A DNA stretch of 64,000 nucleotides from Marinobacter sp. DY40_1A1 (GCF_016597815.1 NZ_VCHA01000001.1:186001-250000), one strand, 5' to 3'; counted from the stretch's first letter, positions 8,820 through 18,226 are shown. Notes: generated from the sequence alone by a model not told the origin. Program-made: numbers and translations.

Positions 8820-10247
8820 ATGAAACACAACTTATTAGCGACCGCCGTAAAGTTAGCTCTGACCGGAGCCCTCGCGGGCTCACTTGCAGCCTGCGGTGGT
8901 AGCTCAGGCGGCTCGGATTCTGCCGGCGTATCATCCGGCACCAGTGTTGGCCCGGTTTCCGGCTTTGGAAGCGTATTCGTAAATGGAACAAAGTTCAGTA
9001 CCGATGGCACTGTTAAGAGCAATGACGGCATTGAGCGTGAAGATCAGCTAGAGAAGGGCATGATCCTGAAAGTTCGGGGTGATTGGAGCGGCCATGGTGA
9101 GGGTAAAGCAAGAACTGTCTCCTACGATGACACCTTGCGTGGACCGGTTACCTCTATGACCTGGGATGCTGCTAGTCGCACAGGTAAAATCGTAATGCTT
9201 GGTCAGACGGTCGTTGTGGATGGCCGCACGGTATTTCGGGGCGCAACGCCGGGCTTTCTGGAAAGTAACGCCACCGGGTATCGGGTTCGCATTAGTGGCT
9301 GGCGCACCGCAGAAGGTGAATTCCGCGCAAGTTTTGTGGGCGCAAGGGCCGATGGTGTGGAATTTGATGGCGCCAATGATGTTGAAATAGAAGGGGTTGT
9401 GAAAGATCTCGATACATCTGCTCAAACCTTCACCATCAACGGCTTTTTAATCGACTACGAGCGTGCGAAGCCGGAAGACGGTTTCGCTTTGGAAGATCTG
9501 GCCAACGGCATGGTTGTGGAAGTAGAAGGTGCCTTATCTGCTGATAATAAAACGCTTCTGGCAACTGAAATTAGTGATGAAAGCGATTGGCTTGGCGGTG
9601 AAGATGACGACGTAGAGATTTCCGGTGAACTTTATGACTACGACGAAGCAGGCCAGCTGTTCTACATCAACGGCGTGTTGGTGCAGATAACCACCAACGC
9701 CGAGTTTGACGATATTCGCAAATCCGACCTGAAAAACGGTGTGCACGTGGAGGTTGAGGGCGAGTACCGCGATGGCGTTTTGTATGCTGAGGAAATCGAA
9801 GGCCAGGAAGCAGATGTTGAGCTTGAAGGTTTTGTTGAGTCCATCGATCTTGAGAATGAAACACTCATGGTCAGTGGGGTGAAGGTTCAGCTCACCACCA
9901 GCACTCTGATCGACGAAGGCGATGACAACGAACGGCGCAGTCGGGTTCGGGATATTCAAAGCTTCAAGGCAGGGGATTTTCTGGAAGTGGAAGGCTACCA
10001 GCGCAGCGACGATGGCGGCTATCTGGAAGCAGTGAGCGTGAAGTATGAAAGTGGAGACCCAAGTGGCTGCGCAGAACTGGAAGCCCGTGTCTCTGTGACT
10101 GATCCGGGTTCAATCCGCGTTATGAACCTGGAAATTCTACCAGGCGCATACAGCCTTGCTGGTTTGGATCTCGATGAAGAGGTTGAGCTTGAGTATTGCC
10201 CAACAGGCGCTGGCGAGTACGATTTGAGCGGCAGCCCTGAGCAGTAG
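8820..10247 (+). CDS. DUF5666 repeat lipoprotein (first copy)
   Basis: This 475-residue exported protein has a lipoprotein signal peptide with the lipobox L-A-A-C, lipidated at Cys25. A segment S-V-G-P-V-S-G-F-G-S-V-F-V-N-G follows at about 42-56. The rest is built from beta-rich repeats of roughly 65-75 residues (about 187-251, 265-329, 333-409 and a divergent last one), each with a TFxxNG strand, a D-L-x-x-G turn and a V-E-V-E-G strand, as in DUF5666. It is very acidic, so calcium binding or surface exposure is possible. A homologue lies at 11630. The function is unknown; the context links it to two DUF6502-type proteins. Confidence 0.87.
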   Translation: MKHNLLATAVKLALTGALAGSLAACGGSSGGSDSAGVSSGTSVGPVSGFGSVFVNGTKFSTDGTVKSNDGIEREDQLEKGMILKVRGDWSGHGEGKARTVSYDDTLRGPVTSMTWDAASRTGKIVMLGQTVVVDGRTVFRGATPGFLESNATGYRVRISGWRTAEGEFRASFVGARADGVEFDGANDVEIEGVVKDLDTSAQTFTINGFLIDYERAKPEDGFALEDLANGMVVEVEGALSADNKTLLATEISDESDWLGGEDDDVEISGELYDYDEAGQLFYINGVLVQITTNAEFDDIRKSDLKNGVHVEVEGEYRDGVLYAEEIEGQEADVELEGFVESIDLENETLMVSGVKVQLTTSTLIDEGDDNERRSRVRDIQSFKAGDFLEVEGYQRSDDGGYLEAVSVKYESGDPSGCAELEARVSVTDPGSIRVMNLEILPGAYSLAGLDLDEEVELEYCPTGAGEYDLSGSPEQ

Positions 10248-10282
10248 GTCCCCAACTGTGTTTCTGGCTATTAGCGCCAATA

Positions 10283-10298
10283 TGGGAATATAATCCCA
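10283..10298. promoter_or_regulatory. Operator-like palindrome, site 3, overlapping a TATAAT at the DUF6502 start
   Basis: The element TGGGAATATAATCCCA ends three bases before the ATG of the DUF6502 gene. It contains a perfect TATAAT at 10289-10294, seven bases before the ATG, and no Shine-Dalgarno sequence is present. If that hexamer is the -10 box, transcription would begin at or next to the ATG and give a leaderless message whose promoter is covered by the palindrome. No convincing -35 box is seen, which could mean an activator is needed. Read-through from the upstream gene, 54 bp away, is the alternative. Confidence 0.6.
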
Positions 10299-10301
10299 AC
10301 C

Positions 10302-11180
10302 ATGAGCGAGTCCAATACCAACCCATTGCACCAGGCCCTGTTCCGCATTCTGCGACCTCTTGCGAGGTTGCTGCTGCGGAACGGAATTCCATTTGGTGAG
10401 TTCGCCGAGCTGGTCAAGCGAGCCTATGTGGAAGCGGCACTGGAGGACTTCCCCGGTGATCGGCGCAAACCTACCGACTCCGGGGCGGCTGTTATGACGG
10501 GGTTGACGCGCAAAGAAGTTAAGCGCCAGCGAGAGATTCTTGCGGGCCAGCACATAGGAAAATCCGACGTGCTGCACGCTAATCGTGCTTCTCGCGTTGT
10601 GTCTGGCTGGGTGCACGATGCTCTATTTCAGAGTCCTTCCGGAGAGCCAGCTATACTTACCTTTGACGGGGCGTTGAGTTTCAGCGAACTGGCAAAAAAG
10701 TACAGTGGAGATATGCCGCCACGTTCTGTACTGGATGAGCTGTTAAGGGTTGGTGTGGTGTCTGTAGATAGCGATACCGGTAAGCTCGCACTGATGAAAA
10801 GAGCCTATGTGCCCGCTGGAGATAGCCAGGAAATGCTCCAGATCTTTGGTGAGGATGTATCAGATCTTATAGCGACAATAGACCATAACCTGGTCTGCGA
10901 TGCTGGCAGGCAGCGGCCGTTGTTCCAGCGCACACTGACGTATAACAACATTCCACCGGAAGTTATGGAAGCGTGGCGCAGCCACGCGGCGGAGCAATCC
11001 CAGAAACTGCTGGAGCAGTTGGACTCCTGGCTGGGGCCAAAAGACCGGGATGTCACGGGCAGCCAGACGGCCGCCTCACCCCAGGATTCTTACAGAACGG
11101 GCATCAGTATTTTCTATTTCGAAGAAGCTACTGCTGCAGAAACATCCCCACTCGGCTCCAAAAGAGAGAAAGTACTATGA
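10302..11180 (+). CDS. DUF6502 family protein, putative DNA-binding regulator
   Basis: This 292-residue cytoplasmic protein begins with helices around L-H-Q-A-L-F-R-I-L-R-P-L-A-R and F-G-E-F-A-E-L-V-K-R (residues 9-40). A helix-turn-helix-like stretch follows at 57-80 (T-D-S-G-A-A-V-M-T-G-L-T-R-K-E-V-K-R-Q-R). A central domain (about 98-170) contains V-L-D-E-L-L-R-V-G-V-V, and a C-terminal part is of unclear fold. This matches DUF6502, a family without proven function. The layout suggests a transcription regulator. Its stop codon overlaps the start of the next gene (ATGA). A palindrome at its own start suggests autoregulation. Confidence 0.82.
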   Translation: MSESNTNPLHQALFRILRPLARLLLRNGIPFGEFAELVKRAYVEAALEDFPGDRRKPTDSGAAVMTGLTRKEVKRQREILAGQHIGKSDVLHANRASRVVSGWVHDALFQSPSGEPAILTFDGALSFSELAKKYSGDMPPRSVLDELLRVGVVSVDSDTGKLALMKRAYVPAGDSQEMLQIFGEDVSDLIATIDHNLVCDAGRQRPLFQRTLTYNNIPPEVMEAWRSHAAEQSQKLLEQLDSWLGPKDRDVTGSQTAASPQDSYRTGISIFYFEEATAAETSPLGSKREKVL

Positions 11181-11578
11181 AATCCGGCAGCCAGCCAAAG
11201 TTTGTGAGTCGCTGGGAACCTACCGAGCTTGCCAGCACCCTGTTGTCTGCTCCAAGCCGCGAAGTTGTTAGACATTGGATCAGTGAGATTGGGTTTCTTG
11301 ATGAAAACCTGCACCCGGTTCTTTTGTCGATGAATGATCAGAAAGAACCGTCGTTGGACCAGCTTGTCCAGGCGGTTAATCCCGGTTTTTCCACTTCTGT
11401 GGTTCTAAACGAACTGCTGCGCAAAGGCGTGGTTGAGCAGTTGGAGAACGGGCAAATCTTGCTAAGGCGCAGCACCTATATACACGATGTGCCCAGCTTT
11501 GAGGTTTCACCCGGGGTTAGGCGCCGAAAGCACAGATCCGACGGCAGCGCGGGACGCCGGCACAGCGATGATTTTTGA
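11177..11578 (+). CDS. Half-length DUF6502-related protein
   Basis: This 133-residue protein overlaps the preceding gene by four bases, so the two are translationally coupled. Residues 29-102 align by eye with residues 98-170 of the DUF6502 protein before it: V-x-x-W, then V-L-N-E-L-L-R-K-G-V-V against V-L-D-E-L-L-R-V-G-V-V, then a G-x-x-x-L-x-R-x-x-Y end. It lacks the N-terminal helix-turn-helix region and the long C-terminus, and ends in a basic tail rich in R, K and H. It could heterodimerise with its full-length neighbour and modulate it. The frame is intact, so it is not an obvious pseudogene. Confidence 0.72.
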   Translation: MKSGSQPKFVSRWEPTELASTLLSAPSREVVRHWISEIGFLDENLHPVLLSMNDQKEPSLDQLVQAVNPGFSTSVVLNELLRKGVVEQLENGQILLRRSTYIHDVPSFEVSPGVRRRKHRSDGSAGRRHSDDF

Positions 11579-11592
11579 TTTGGGGACCCAAA
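11579..11592. promoter_or_regulatory. Short palindrome before the second DUF5666 gene
   Basis: The sequence TTTGGGGACCCAAA has 6-bp arms around GA, starting at the base after the previous stop codon. It shares a GGG/CCC core with the three 16-bp palindromes of this cluster but has different spacing. It may be a diverged operator or an unrelated site. Confidence 0.3.
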
Positions 11593-11629
11593 ATATGATG
11601 CCGCGGGCCTATCCTACATGGTGAGCACA

Positions 11630-13126
11630 ATGAAACTGATATCCCGAAAACGTCCTTTGACTGCACTCGCGACGGTCCTGCTTCTAGGCCTTTTTTCAGC
11701 CTGTGGTGGTGAATCTCAGGTAGCAGATGGGGGCATTCGTGGCACCGGGTCGAGCGTGGGACCGGTATCGGGGTTTGGCAGTGTTTTTGTGAATGGGGTC
11801 GAGTTTTTTACGGATTCAATTCTTAACGAGAAAGTAGAAAGTAACGATGGGATTGATACAGAAGGCGATCTCAACGAAGGCATGATTCTCCGAATCGAAG
11901 GGCAGTGGCGCATCGACGGCACCGGTGCAGCGGATTCCATGGAGTATGACGACACCTTGCGCGGTGACCTGTCCAACTTGGTCCGTGGCGCGCCTGGAGA
12001 GCCAGTCAGGTTTGAAATATACGGACAACAAGTTGTCGCAGACAGGCAAACCGTCTTGAAAGGAAGGACGCTTGCAACCTTGGCCAACAATGATTTTGTA
12101 CGAGTCAGTGCCTGGCGGCAGCCAGATGGCAGATACCGTGCCAGCTATATTGGCTTCAACCCAGTGTTTTACGGTGCTGACCCTATAGAACTCGAAGGCC
12201 CGGTTGATGCGGGTTCTGTTGAAGCTGACCAGTTCACTATGAACGGTGCTGTGATCAAGTTTGGTGATGACAGCTTTGCGGAAGGAATATCAGCTGAAGA
12301 TCTGAAGCCTGGTGCCTATTTTGAAGTGGAAGGGTACAAAGAGTTGGCGGGAGGCGCGATTGTCGCGACACGAATCCAGCTTGATGATTTCCGCCGCTAT
12401 CGCCCGGTAGGTGAAGATATTGAGATAGCCGGTCCTGTGTCATCAGATTACAACAGAACCGACAATACGTTCGGACTGAACGGTTTGACGATCCAGGTAA
12501 CGAGCGCTACAGAGCTGGATGATATAACTCTCGATGACCTCAAGGCTGGCTTGCTTGTGCAAGTTGAAGGCGAGTTTGTTTCGGGTGATCTGGTTCGGGC
12601 CACGGAGATCGAAGTCCGGGATGGCGATGCGGAAGTCTCCGGGACTATAACGGCCAATGATGTAAATGTGGGCCAGGACAGCCTCACTGTGGGTGGCGTG
12701 CGTGTTCAAATAACCTCAAGGACCATCATTACCGATGACAGTTCTGGCGACAGATTAACGATCTACAAACTTTTGGGACCTGATGCTGATCACGGTGCAC
12801 AGTTTGTAGAGGTTGAGGTGACAGGTCTCCAAAAAAAGGATGATCAAGGTGCGGTGTATATTGAGGCCTTGCAGATAGAGAGAGAACTCTCGGACGAGCC
12901 GGGTTTAGAATATGAGCTTGAAGGTACGCTGGCTGCACTGGCTAAAAAAGACCTCTCCACTTCGATCATAACCGTTCTGGGTGTGCGAATAGAGGTAGAT
13001 AGTGACATATTGCCTTATGAGAATTTGGAGGAGTACCTGCGAGAGAATGTGTCGGTTTTGCTCGAAGTAGAGTACATAAGAAACGACCTTGACCAGTACG
13101 AAGCGCTCAGTGTGGAGCTGGATTGA
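11630..13126 (+). CDS. DUF5666 repeat lipoprotein (second copy)
   Basis: This 498-residue exported protein is a paralogue of the one at 8820. The signal peptide ends in the lipobox F-S-A-C, and the mature start again holds S-S-V-G-P-V-S-G-F-G-S-V-F-V-N-G followed by S-N-D-G-I and Y-D-D-T-L-R-G. At least four DUF5666-type beta repeats follow, each with an N-G-x-x-I or G-V-R-V strand and a V-E-V-E-G-like strand. I prefer ATG 11630, which has GGTGAG upstream, over ATG 11618, which adds four residues. The gene lies 51 bp after the half-length DUF6502 gene and is probably in the same transcription unit. Confidence 0.85.
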   Translation: MKLISRKRPLTALATVLLLGLFSACGGESQVADGGIRGTGSSVGPVSGFGSVFVNGVEFFTDSILNEKVESNDGIDTEGDLNEGMILRIEGQWRIDGTGAADSMEYDDTLRGDLSNLVRGAPGEPVRFEIYGQQVVADRQTVLKGRTLATLANNDFVRVSAWRQPDGRYRASYIGFNPVFYGADPIELEGPVDAGSVEADQFTMNGAVIKFGDDSFAEGISAEDLKPGAYFEVEGYKELAGGAIVATRIQLDDFRRYRPVGEDIEIAGPVSSDYNRTDNTFGLNGLTIQVTSATELDDITLDDLKAGLLVQVEGEFVSGDLVRATEIEVRDGDAEVSGTITANDVNVGQDSLTVGGVRVQITSRTIITDDSSGDRLTIYKLLGPDADHGAQFVEVEVTGLQKKDDQGAVYIEALQIERELSDEPGLEYELEGTLAALAKKDLSTSIITVLGVRIEVDSDILPYENLEEYLRENVSVLLEVEYIRNDLDQYEALSVELD

Positions 13127-13237
13127 TACCGACCAGCTTAACCCTCTGCAACAAATCCCTGCATAAAGAAGTCCCCCTTTGTCGCGTGCTTTGCTACAAC
13201 TAGTATAAAGAAGCATTCAGATTACAAAAAGAACAGT

Positions 13238-13256
13238 TACCCCGATTGCCGGGGTA
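13238..13256 (+). other. Short inverted repeat before the chemoreceptor gene
   Basis: The arms TACCCCG and CGGGGTA flank a five-base loop, ending 20 bases before the ATG of the chemoreceptor gene. There is no T run, so it is not a typical terminator. It could be a leader hairpin or a protein-binding site. Confidence 0.35.
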
Positions 13257-13276
13257 GCAGGTTGGGGGATTGTTTT

Positions 13277-15217
13277 ATGGCCTCTCGTTTCCTGAAAAAC
13301 CTGATCTCCAGCAGGTTGTTTCGGCCAGTTTTTATTGTGCTCGTGTTTGCCGGTCTGGCTCAGGTTTTTATCAGTCAATGGCTGATCACAGACCAGGTTG
13401 AACGCTTGATAAGCACTGCCAGTTCAGCACTTGAAGCCAGCAGCGATCAGCTCAGCGAGTCCTTTGGAACTACCCGCGATGATGTTCGGCTGCGCTTGCA
13501 AACCATGCGTGAGGAAAGTGTCAGGGAGCTGGCTGAAGAGCTTACGCTCAAGCAAAGCCAGCAGCAGGAGCGCGTGGCCGAGAATGTTCGCACTGCGGTT
13601 ATGGCAGAAGCGCAAGGGTTGGCAGACGTGCTGGCGGCGGTCGCTGCACCCTTGATCTGGGACAGGGATATTCCGCGGTTGACCGATCTTGTGGAACTGG
13701 CAGACGCACGGGAGTCTGTGCTCTTCGCGATCTATTTTGATCAGTACGGTGAGCGCCTGACCCGCTACGTTGACCGTACTGACGAGCGGGTGCTCGCGTT
13801 GATGGAACAAGGGGAAGGGGGCGGCGCGGCCAATAGGGTGCTGGACGCTGCAAGCCGTGACTCGAATGTTGTCATTATAACGGCAGATATCAAGCCAAAA
13901 GGCTCATCAATTGGGCAGCTGAAGATCGGGTTGTCACTGGATGGTATTAATCGCGACCTGACGGATTTAAAAGAAGAGTTCAGTGCCGCCCTTGCGAGCA
14001 GTATTGATGCGTCAAGGCAAACCCTTGAAACTGAAACCGATCAGGTTAATCAGCGCCTTCAGCAACAGCTGACAGAAATTGGAGCTGCAACTCAATCTCA
14101 TATCAGCAAGACAGTTGATGCCCTCCGCCTCGAAGCGGCAGGCTTGTCGTCGAGCCTTTCATGGGTTGCTGTTAGCTCCATGGTTATTCTTTTGATTTTG
14201 GTGGCAGCGGTCCTTGGAGGTAGTGTGTTGCCCAGGGTTCTGCGCCTGAATTCGGCCATCCGCGGCATTGCCGATGGCGAGGCGGATCTCACTCGGCGGG
14301 TTAACCTGAAAGGCAATGATGAGCTGACGGAGATGGCTCGAGGTGTTAATCAGTTTATCACCCGCATTCAGGGGCTGGTTACCGATGTTAAAAACTCTGC
14401 TGAGAACGCTGCCGGGAAAGCCCGGGCACAGGGTGAGGTCAGCCGGGATGCGGTTGCCGCAGTCAGTACACAGCAGCAGGAAGTTGTGGACGTATCAGAA
14501 ACCATGGCGGCCATGTCCCACAGCATTGGAGGTGTTGCACAGAACATTCAGGAAGTGGCTGGCGCAGTGCAAAGTGTTAGCACAGAGAGTGATGCAACCG
14601 CGGCTATCTCGCGGGATGTCCTGAAGCGCCTCGATGATGTCGTGCTCAATGTACAGAAGGCCGTAGAAGCGGTCAGTGCACTGGATAAACAAAGTACACA
14701 AATTACCTCGGTTTTGTCGGTAATCGGAGCTATTGCAGAGCAGACAAACTTGCTGGCGCTTAACGCGGCGATAGAGGCTGCCAGAGCAGGCGAGTCCGGC
14801 CGTGGGTTTGCCGTTGTTGCTGATGAAGTAAGAACCCTGGCAAGCCGCACACAGGCTTCCACCACCGAGATTGAAGCCATCATTGCGCAACTGCAACTGG
14901 GCAGCAAACAGGCTGTTTCGGTGATTGGCACCGTATCAGAGGAGGTTGTGGAATCGTCTGCAGAGTTCCGCCGTGCAGATGAGCATTTTGAACAGATCAA
15001 TCAGTTGCTCAGCAGCTTGCAGAAGCAAGCATTGAGCATTGCCTCGGTGGCCGAGCAAGAAGGCCGGCAGGCACAAAGGGTAAGTGTAAGCGTTGAAGGT
15101 ATTGCGCACTCGGCTGAGGTGACCGTGGAGGCCATCCAGCGTTCAGATAAGGCCAGCCATGAAATCAGTGAGCTGCTGGTGGCTCTTCAGCGCAATGCAT
15201 CCCAGTTCCGTGTTTAA
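13277..15217 (+). CDS. Methyl-accepting chemotaxis protein
   Basis: This 646-residue receptor has an N-terminal membrane segment (about residues 14-34), a large periplasmic section with long helices rather than a recognisable PAS or Cache domain, and a second membrane segment (about 295-320). A HAMP linker and the cytoplasmic signalling domain follow. The hairpin tip reads [21 protein letters not shown], the hallmark that contacts CheA and CheW. The start is ATG 13277, with GGGGG upstream; an in-frame TTG lies earlier. No che genes are nearby and the ligand is unknown. No C-terminal NWETF-like tether is seen. Confidence 0.94.
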   Translation: MASRFLKNLISSRLFRPVFIVLVFAGLAQVFISQWLITDQVERLISTASSALEASSDQLSESFGTTRDDVRLRLQTMREESVRELAEELTLKQSQQQERVAENVRTAVMAEAQGLADVLAAVAAPLIWDRDIPRLTDLVELADARESVLFAIYFDQYGERLTRYVDRTDERVLALMEQGEGGGAANRVLDAASRDSNVVIITADIKPKGSSIGQLKIGLSLDGINRDLTDLKEEFSAALASSIDASRQTLETETDQVNQRLQQQLTEIGAATQSHISKTVDALRLEAAGLSSSLSWVAVSSMVILLILVAAVLGGSVLPRVLRLNSAIRGIADGEADLTRRVNLKGNDELTEMARGVNQFITRIQGLVTDVKNSAENAAGKARAQGEVSRDAVAAVSTQQQEVVDVSETMAAMSHSIGGVAQNIQEVAGAVQSVSTESDATAAISRDVLKRLDDVVLNVQKAVEAVSALDKQSTQITSVLSVIGAIAEQTNLLALNAAIEAARAGESGRGFAVVADEVRTLASRTQASTTEIEAIIAQLQLGSKQAVSVIGTVSEEVVESSAEFRRADEHFEQINQLLSSLQKQALSIASVAEQEGRQAQRVSVSVEGIAHSAEVTVEAIQRSDKASHEISELLVALQRNASQFRV

Positions 15218-15244
15218 CGGAACCGGGGCATTTGCAGTGATACC

Positions 15245-16210
15245 TTAAGTGCAAAGCCGCGCACGGGCACTCTGATATTCCTGCTTCAACTTTGATACCA
15301 GAGCCTCCACGCTGACCACATCGTTAATCTGGCTCACACCTTGGCCGGCGGACCAAACGGTCTTCCAGGCTTTGGCTTCATCATCCATTGGTTTCAGTTT
15401 TTCACCGTAATTGATTTCGCCCGCCTGGTTTAGTTGGGCCATATCGAATCCGGCAGCTTCCAGACTTTGCCTCATGAAACTGGCAGGAACGCCAGATACC
15501 GCTGGCGTATGAATGATGTCACTGGATTCAGATTCGATAATCATGTTGCGGTAGGCATCTTCCGCTCGGGATTCAGTGGTGTTGATAAAACGCGTGCCCA
15601 TATAGGCCAGGTCTGCACCCAAGGCTTGAGCTGCCAAAATATCTTCACCATGGGTGAGCCCGCCAGCCAGCAAAATAGTGCCATCAAACACTTCGCGGAT
15701 TTCGTGAACCAGCACAAACGGGTTGATTGTGCCCGCATGCCCGCCAGCGCCGGCGGATACGGCAATAACACCGTCCACGCCGGCCTCGGCTGCTTTGCGA
15801 GCATGCTTTTGGTTGGTTACATCGTGGAACACTACACCACCATAGCTATGCACGGCTTCTACCACCTGGCTGGCGGCCCCTAGTGACGTAATGATGATGG
15901 GCACCTGATGCTTGACGCAAAGTTCCAGATCTGCCAGCCAGCGGGGGTTGGAGCGATGTACGATCAGGTTGACAGCATAAGGCGCAATATTGGCTTCCGG
16001 GTGTGCTTCTTTCAGTTTGCCAAGACCCTCGTTCATCTTGATCAGCCACTCTTCAAAGCCTTCACTTGTGCGCTGGTTCAGGGCCGGGAAGCTCCCAACA
16101 ATGCCCTCCCGACAGCATGCAAGTGCCAACTCAGGTCCAGAAATAAGAAACATGGGAGCTGCAATCAGTGGCAAGCTTAAAGAATCTGCGCGAAAGGCTG
16201 GAAGTGGCAT
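15245..16210 (-). CDS. Nitronate monooxygenase family flavoprotein
   Basis: This 321-residue TIM-barrel FMN enzyme belongs to the nitronate monooxygenase / 2-nitropropane dioxygenase family. Motifs are the N-terminal P-L-I-A-A-P-M-F, the FMN loop S-A-G-A-G-G-H-A-G, and L-A-G-G-L-T-H-G with A-D-L-A-Y-M-G-T-R-F. The family oxidises alkyl nitronates such as propionate-3-nitronate; some members act instead as trans-enoyl reductases. It is convergent with the chemoreceptor gene. The start at 16210 has AAGGAG upstream. Confidence 0.9.
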   Translation of the reverse strand: MPLPAFRADSLSLPLIAAPMFLISGPELALACCREGIVGSFPALNQRTSEGFEEWLIKMNEGLGKLKEAHPEANIAPYAVNLIVHRSNPRWLADLELCVKHQVPIIITSLGAASQVVEAVHSYGGVVFHDVTNQKHARKAAEAGVDGVIAVSAGAGGHAGTINPFVLVHEIREVFDGTILLAGGLTHGEDILAAQALGADLAYMGTRFINTTESRAEDAYRNMIIESESSDIIHTPAVSGVPASFMRQSLEAAGFDMAQLNQAGEINYGEKLKPMDDEAKAWKTVWSAGQGVSQINDVVSVEALVSKLKQEYQSARARLCT

Positions 16211-16337
16211 GAGATCTCCTTAATTTGTATTGGAACTTATGTAGGATATAGAGGATCTTAGCCTGCCTGAGCGATTGTGGGAATGTTCGCCTGCTAACAA
16301 TTATCAGGTTACCTCTGCAAAATAAAAGGAGTCAAAA

Positions 16338-17069
16338 ATGGGTGAAGCAAAACGTCGTAAAGAAACCGGTGCACCGCCACCCCGGCAAGCCCAGTCGAAA
16401 AAACCTCTGGTGATCGTGGTGAGCGTGTTGGTTCTCGCTGCTATTGTTATCGGCGCTTTTTTCCTGACCGCCGCCCCGACACCCTCATCTGATGAGTTGC
16501 CGGTTGCCGCACCAAATGCAGAGGCCTTCCCGGCGGACCTGGACCAGTACGGTGTTTCCGTTGGTGCTGCCGAGGCGCCAGTGGTTGTGCGGGAGTTTGC
16601 AGATTACCAATGCCCGGCTTGTGGCCTTTTTGCCTCAGCCAGCAAGCGCTTGAAGCAGGAATATGTAGAGGCAGGGAAAGTTCGCTTCGTGTATTTCGAT
16701 CTGCCCTTGCAACAGCACCAGAATGCATTCCCGGCAGCGCAGGCTGCCCGCTGTGCTGGCGACCAAGGTGCATATTGGGAAATGCACGAACGCCTTTATG
16801 GTTCGCAAACGGAATGGAGTGGGTCGAATGACCCGGTCGCCACATTTACCCGTTACGGCAAGGATTTGGGCCTGGAGGAACGTCGCTTTCGCCGCTGCAT
16901 GACCACAGAACTGCACAGAGAAGCTGTTGAAGCCAGCCGTCGTGTTGCCATGCAGTTGCAGGTGACAAGCACGCCAACCGTTCTTGTGGATAACATTCGC
17001 CTTACCCGTCCGGGTTGGGGCCAGCTTTCGGCGATTGTTGAGCGTGAGCTCTCCAGCGCTGGAAAGTAA
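16338..17069 (+). CDS. DsbA-family thiol oxidoreductase, membrane-anchored
   Basis: This 243-residue protein starts with the short basic motif M-G-E-A-K-R-R-K, followed by a proline-rich patch and one membrane segment (about 23-45). The rest is a periplasmic DsbA-like domain. The active site is C-P-A-C at residues 92-95 and the cis-proline loop is S-T-P-T-V near the end. The domain matches DsbA/DsbG-like or thioredoxin_4 proteins, which oxidise or isomerise disulfides. Having the anchor at the N-terminus rather than a cleaved signal is typical of the subgroup. ATAAAAGGAG precedes the start. Confidence 0.9.
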   Translation: MGEAKRRKETGAPPPRQAQSKKPLVIVVSVLVLAAIVIGAFFLTAAPTPSSDELPVAAPNAEAFPADLDQYGVSVGAAEAPVVVREFADYQCPACGLFASASKRLKQEYVEAGKVRFVYFDLPLQQHQNAFPAAQAARCAGDQGAYWEMHERLYGSQTEWSGSNDPVATFTRYGKDLGLEERRFRRCMTTELHREAVEASRRVAMQLQVTSTPTVLVDNIRLTRPGWGQLSAIVERELSSAGK

Positions 17070-17209
17070 CTGCCTATGCTGGCTTCGGCCAGCCCTGACT
17101 TGAACAAAAGCCTGAGTGGGTTAGAATCTGCGCCCTCTCTGGCTTTAACCTTCCAGATAAAACAAACCGATGCTCCGGATTTACGATCCGGCCTGCAGGA
17201 GATATCCCC

Positions 17210-18226
17210 ATGAGCAACAGCGTTGTTGTGTGCGCGCTCTATAAGTTCGCCGTTCTGAATGATTACAAAACCCTTCGCCAACCACTGCTGGATATCATGC
17301 AGTCCAACGGTGTGCACGGCACCTTGTTGCTGGCCCGTGAAGGCATCAACGGCACCATTGCCGGGAGCCGAAGCGGGATCGATGCCGTACAGGCATGGTT
17401 GAACGCGGATGAACGTTTTGATGGAATTGATTACAAAGAGTCCTTCGTAGATATCCAGCCATTCAAACGTACCAAGGTGAAACTCAAAAAAGAGATTGTC
17501 ACCATGGGCGTCGATGGTATTGACCCCAAGCGCATTGTGGGTACTTACGTTGAGCCCGCGGAATGGAACGCGTTGATCTCAGACCCGGACGTGCTTCTTG
17601 TTGATACCCGTAACCAGTACGAAGTTGAAATTGGCACCTTCGAGCACGCCATTAACCCCGCCACGGATACGTTTCGTGAATTTCCCGAATACGTAAAACA
17701 AAACCTCGACCCTGCGAAACATAAAAAAGTCGCCATGTTCTGTACCGGCGGCATTCGTTGTGAAAAGTCCACGGCTTACCTGAGAGAGCAAGGCTTTGAA
17801 GAGGTTTATCACCTTAAAGGCGGCATCCTGAAGTATCTGGAAGAAGTGCCAGAAGAGCAGAGCCTGTGGAAAGGTGAATGTTTTGTATTTGACGACAGGG
17901 TTACGGTCAATCATCGTTTGGAGCGCGGCGGCTATGACCAGTGTCATGCCTGCCGGCGGCCAATCACCGAGGCTGATAAGGAACACCCGAGCTATGCGCA
18001 GGGTGTGAGCTGCCATAGGTGTATTGATTCCCTGAGTGAAGAGCAGAAGGCGCGCTTCGCGGAGCGAGAGCTTCAGATGCGACTGGCCGAGGCCCGGGGA
18101 GAGGCACATGTGGGTGGAGATGCCGCCCGTGTTATTGCTGAACGTAAAGCGCGCAAGAAATCAGAACGTGAGCGCCAGGCCCAAAAAAGCTTGAAAGGTG
18201 AGCGTCAGAACGCCCCCGCTCGTTAA
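17210..18226 (+). CDS. trhO: tRNA uridine(34) hydroxylase TrhO (rhodanese family, YceA)
   Basis: This 338-residue protein has an N-terminal acylphosphatase-like domain (1-100), a rhodanese domain (about 115-215) with the loop C-T-G-G-I-R-C (Cys178 and Cys184), and a C-terminal zinc-like C-x-x-C pair region (C-H-A-C and C-H-R-C). TrhO makes 5-hydroxyuridine at position 34 of certain tRNAs, using oxygen. The length and domain order fit the family. The last 30 residues are a basic tail rich in K, R and Q. The start at 17210 has AGGAG upstream. Confidence 0.95.
   Translation: MSNSVVVCALYKFAVLNDYKTLRQPLLDIMQSNGVHGTLLLAREGINGTIAGSRSGIDAVQAWLNADERFDGIDYKESFVDIQPFKRTKVKLKKEIVTMGVDGIDPKRIVGTYVEPAEWNALISDPDVLLVDTRNQYEVEIGTFEHAINPATDTFREFPEYVKQNLDPAKHKKVAMFCTGGIRCEKSTAYLREQGFEEVYHLKGGILKYLEEVPEEQSLWKGECFVFDDRVTVNHRLERGGYDQCHACRRPITEADKEHPSYAQGVSCHRCIDSLSEEQKARFAERELQMRLAEARGEAHVGGDAARVIAERKARKKSERERQAQKSLKGERQNAPAR

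Noticed and set aside
11177-11578. Half-length DUF6502 gene as a pseudogene fragment
   Set aside because: The frame is intact, has its own overlapping start and a distinct basic tail, and the aligned part has diverged as a working protein would.
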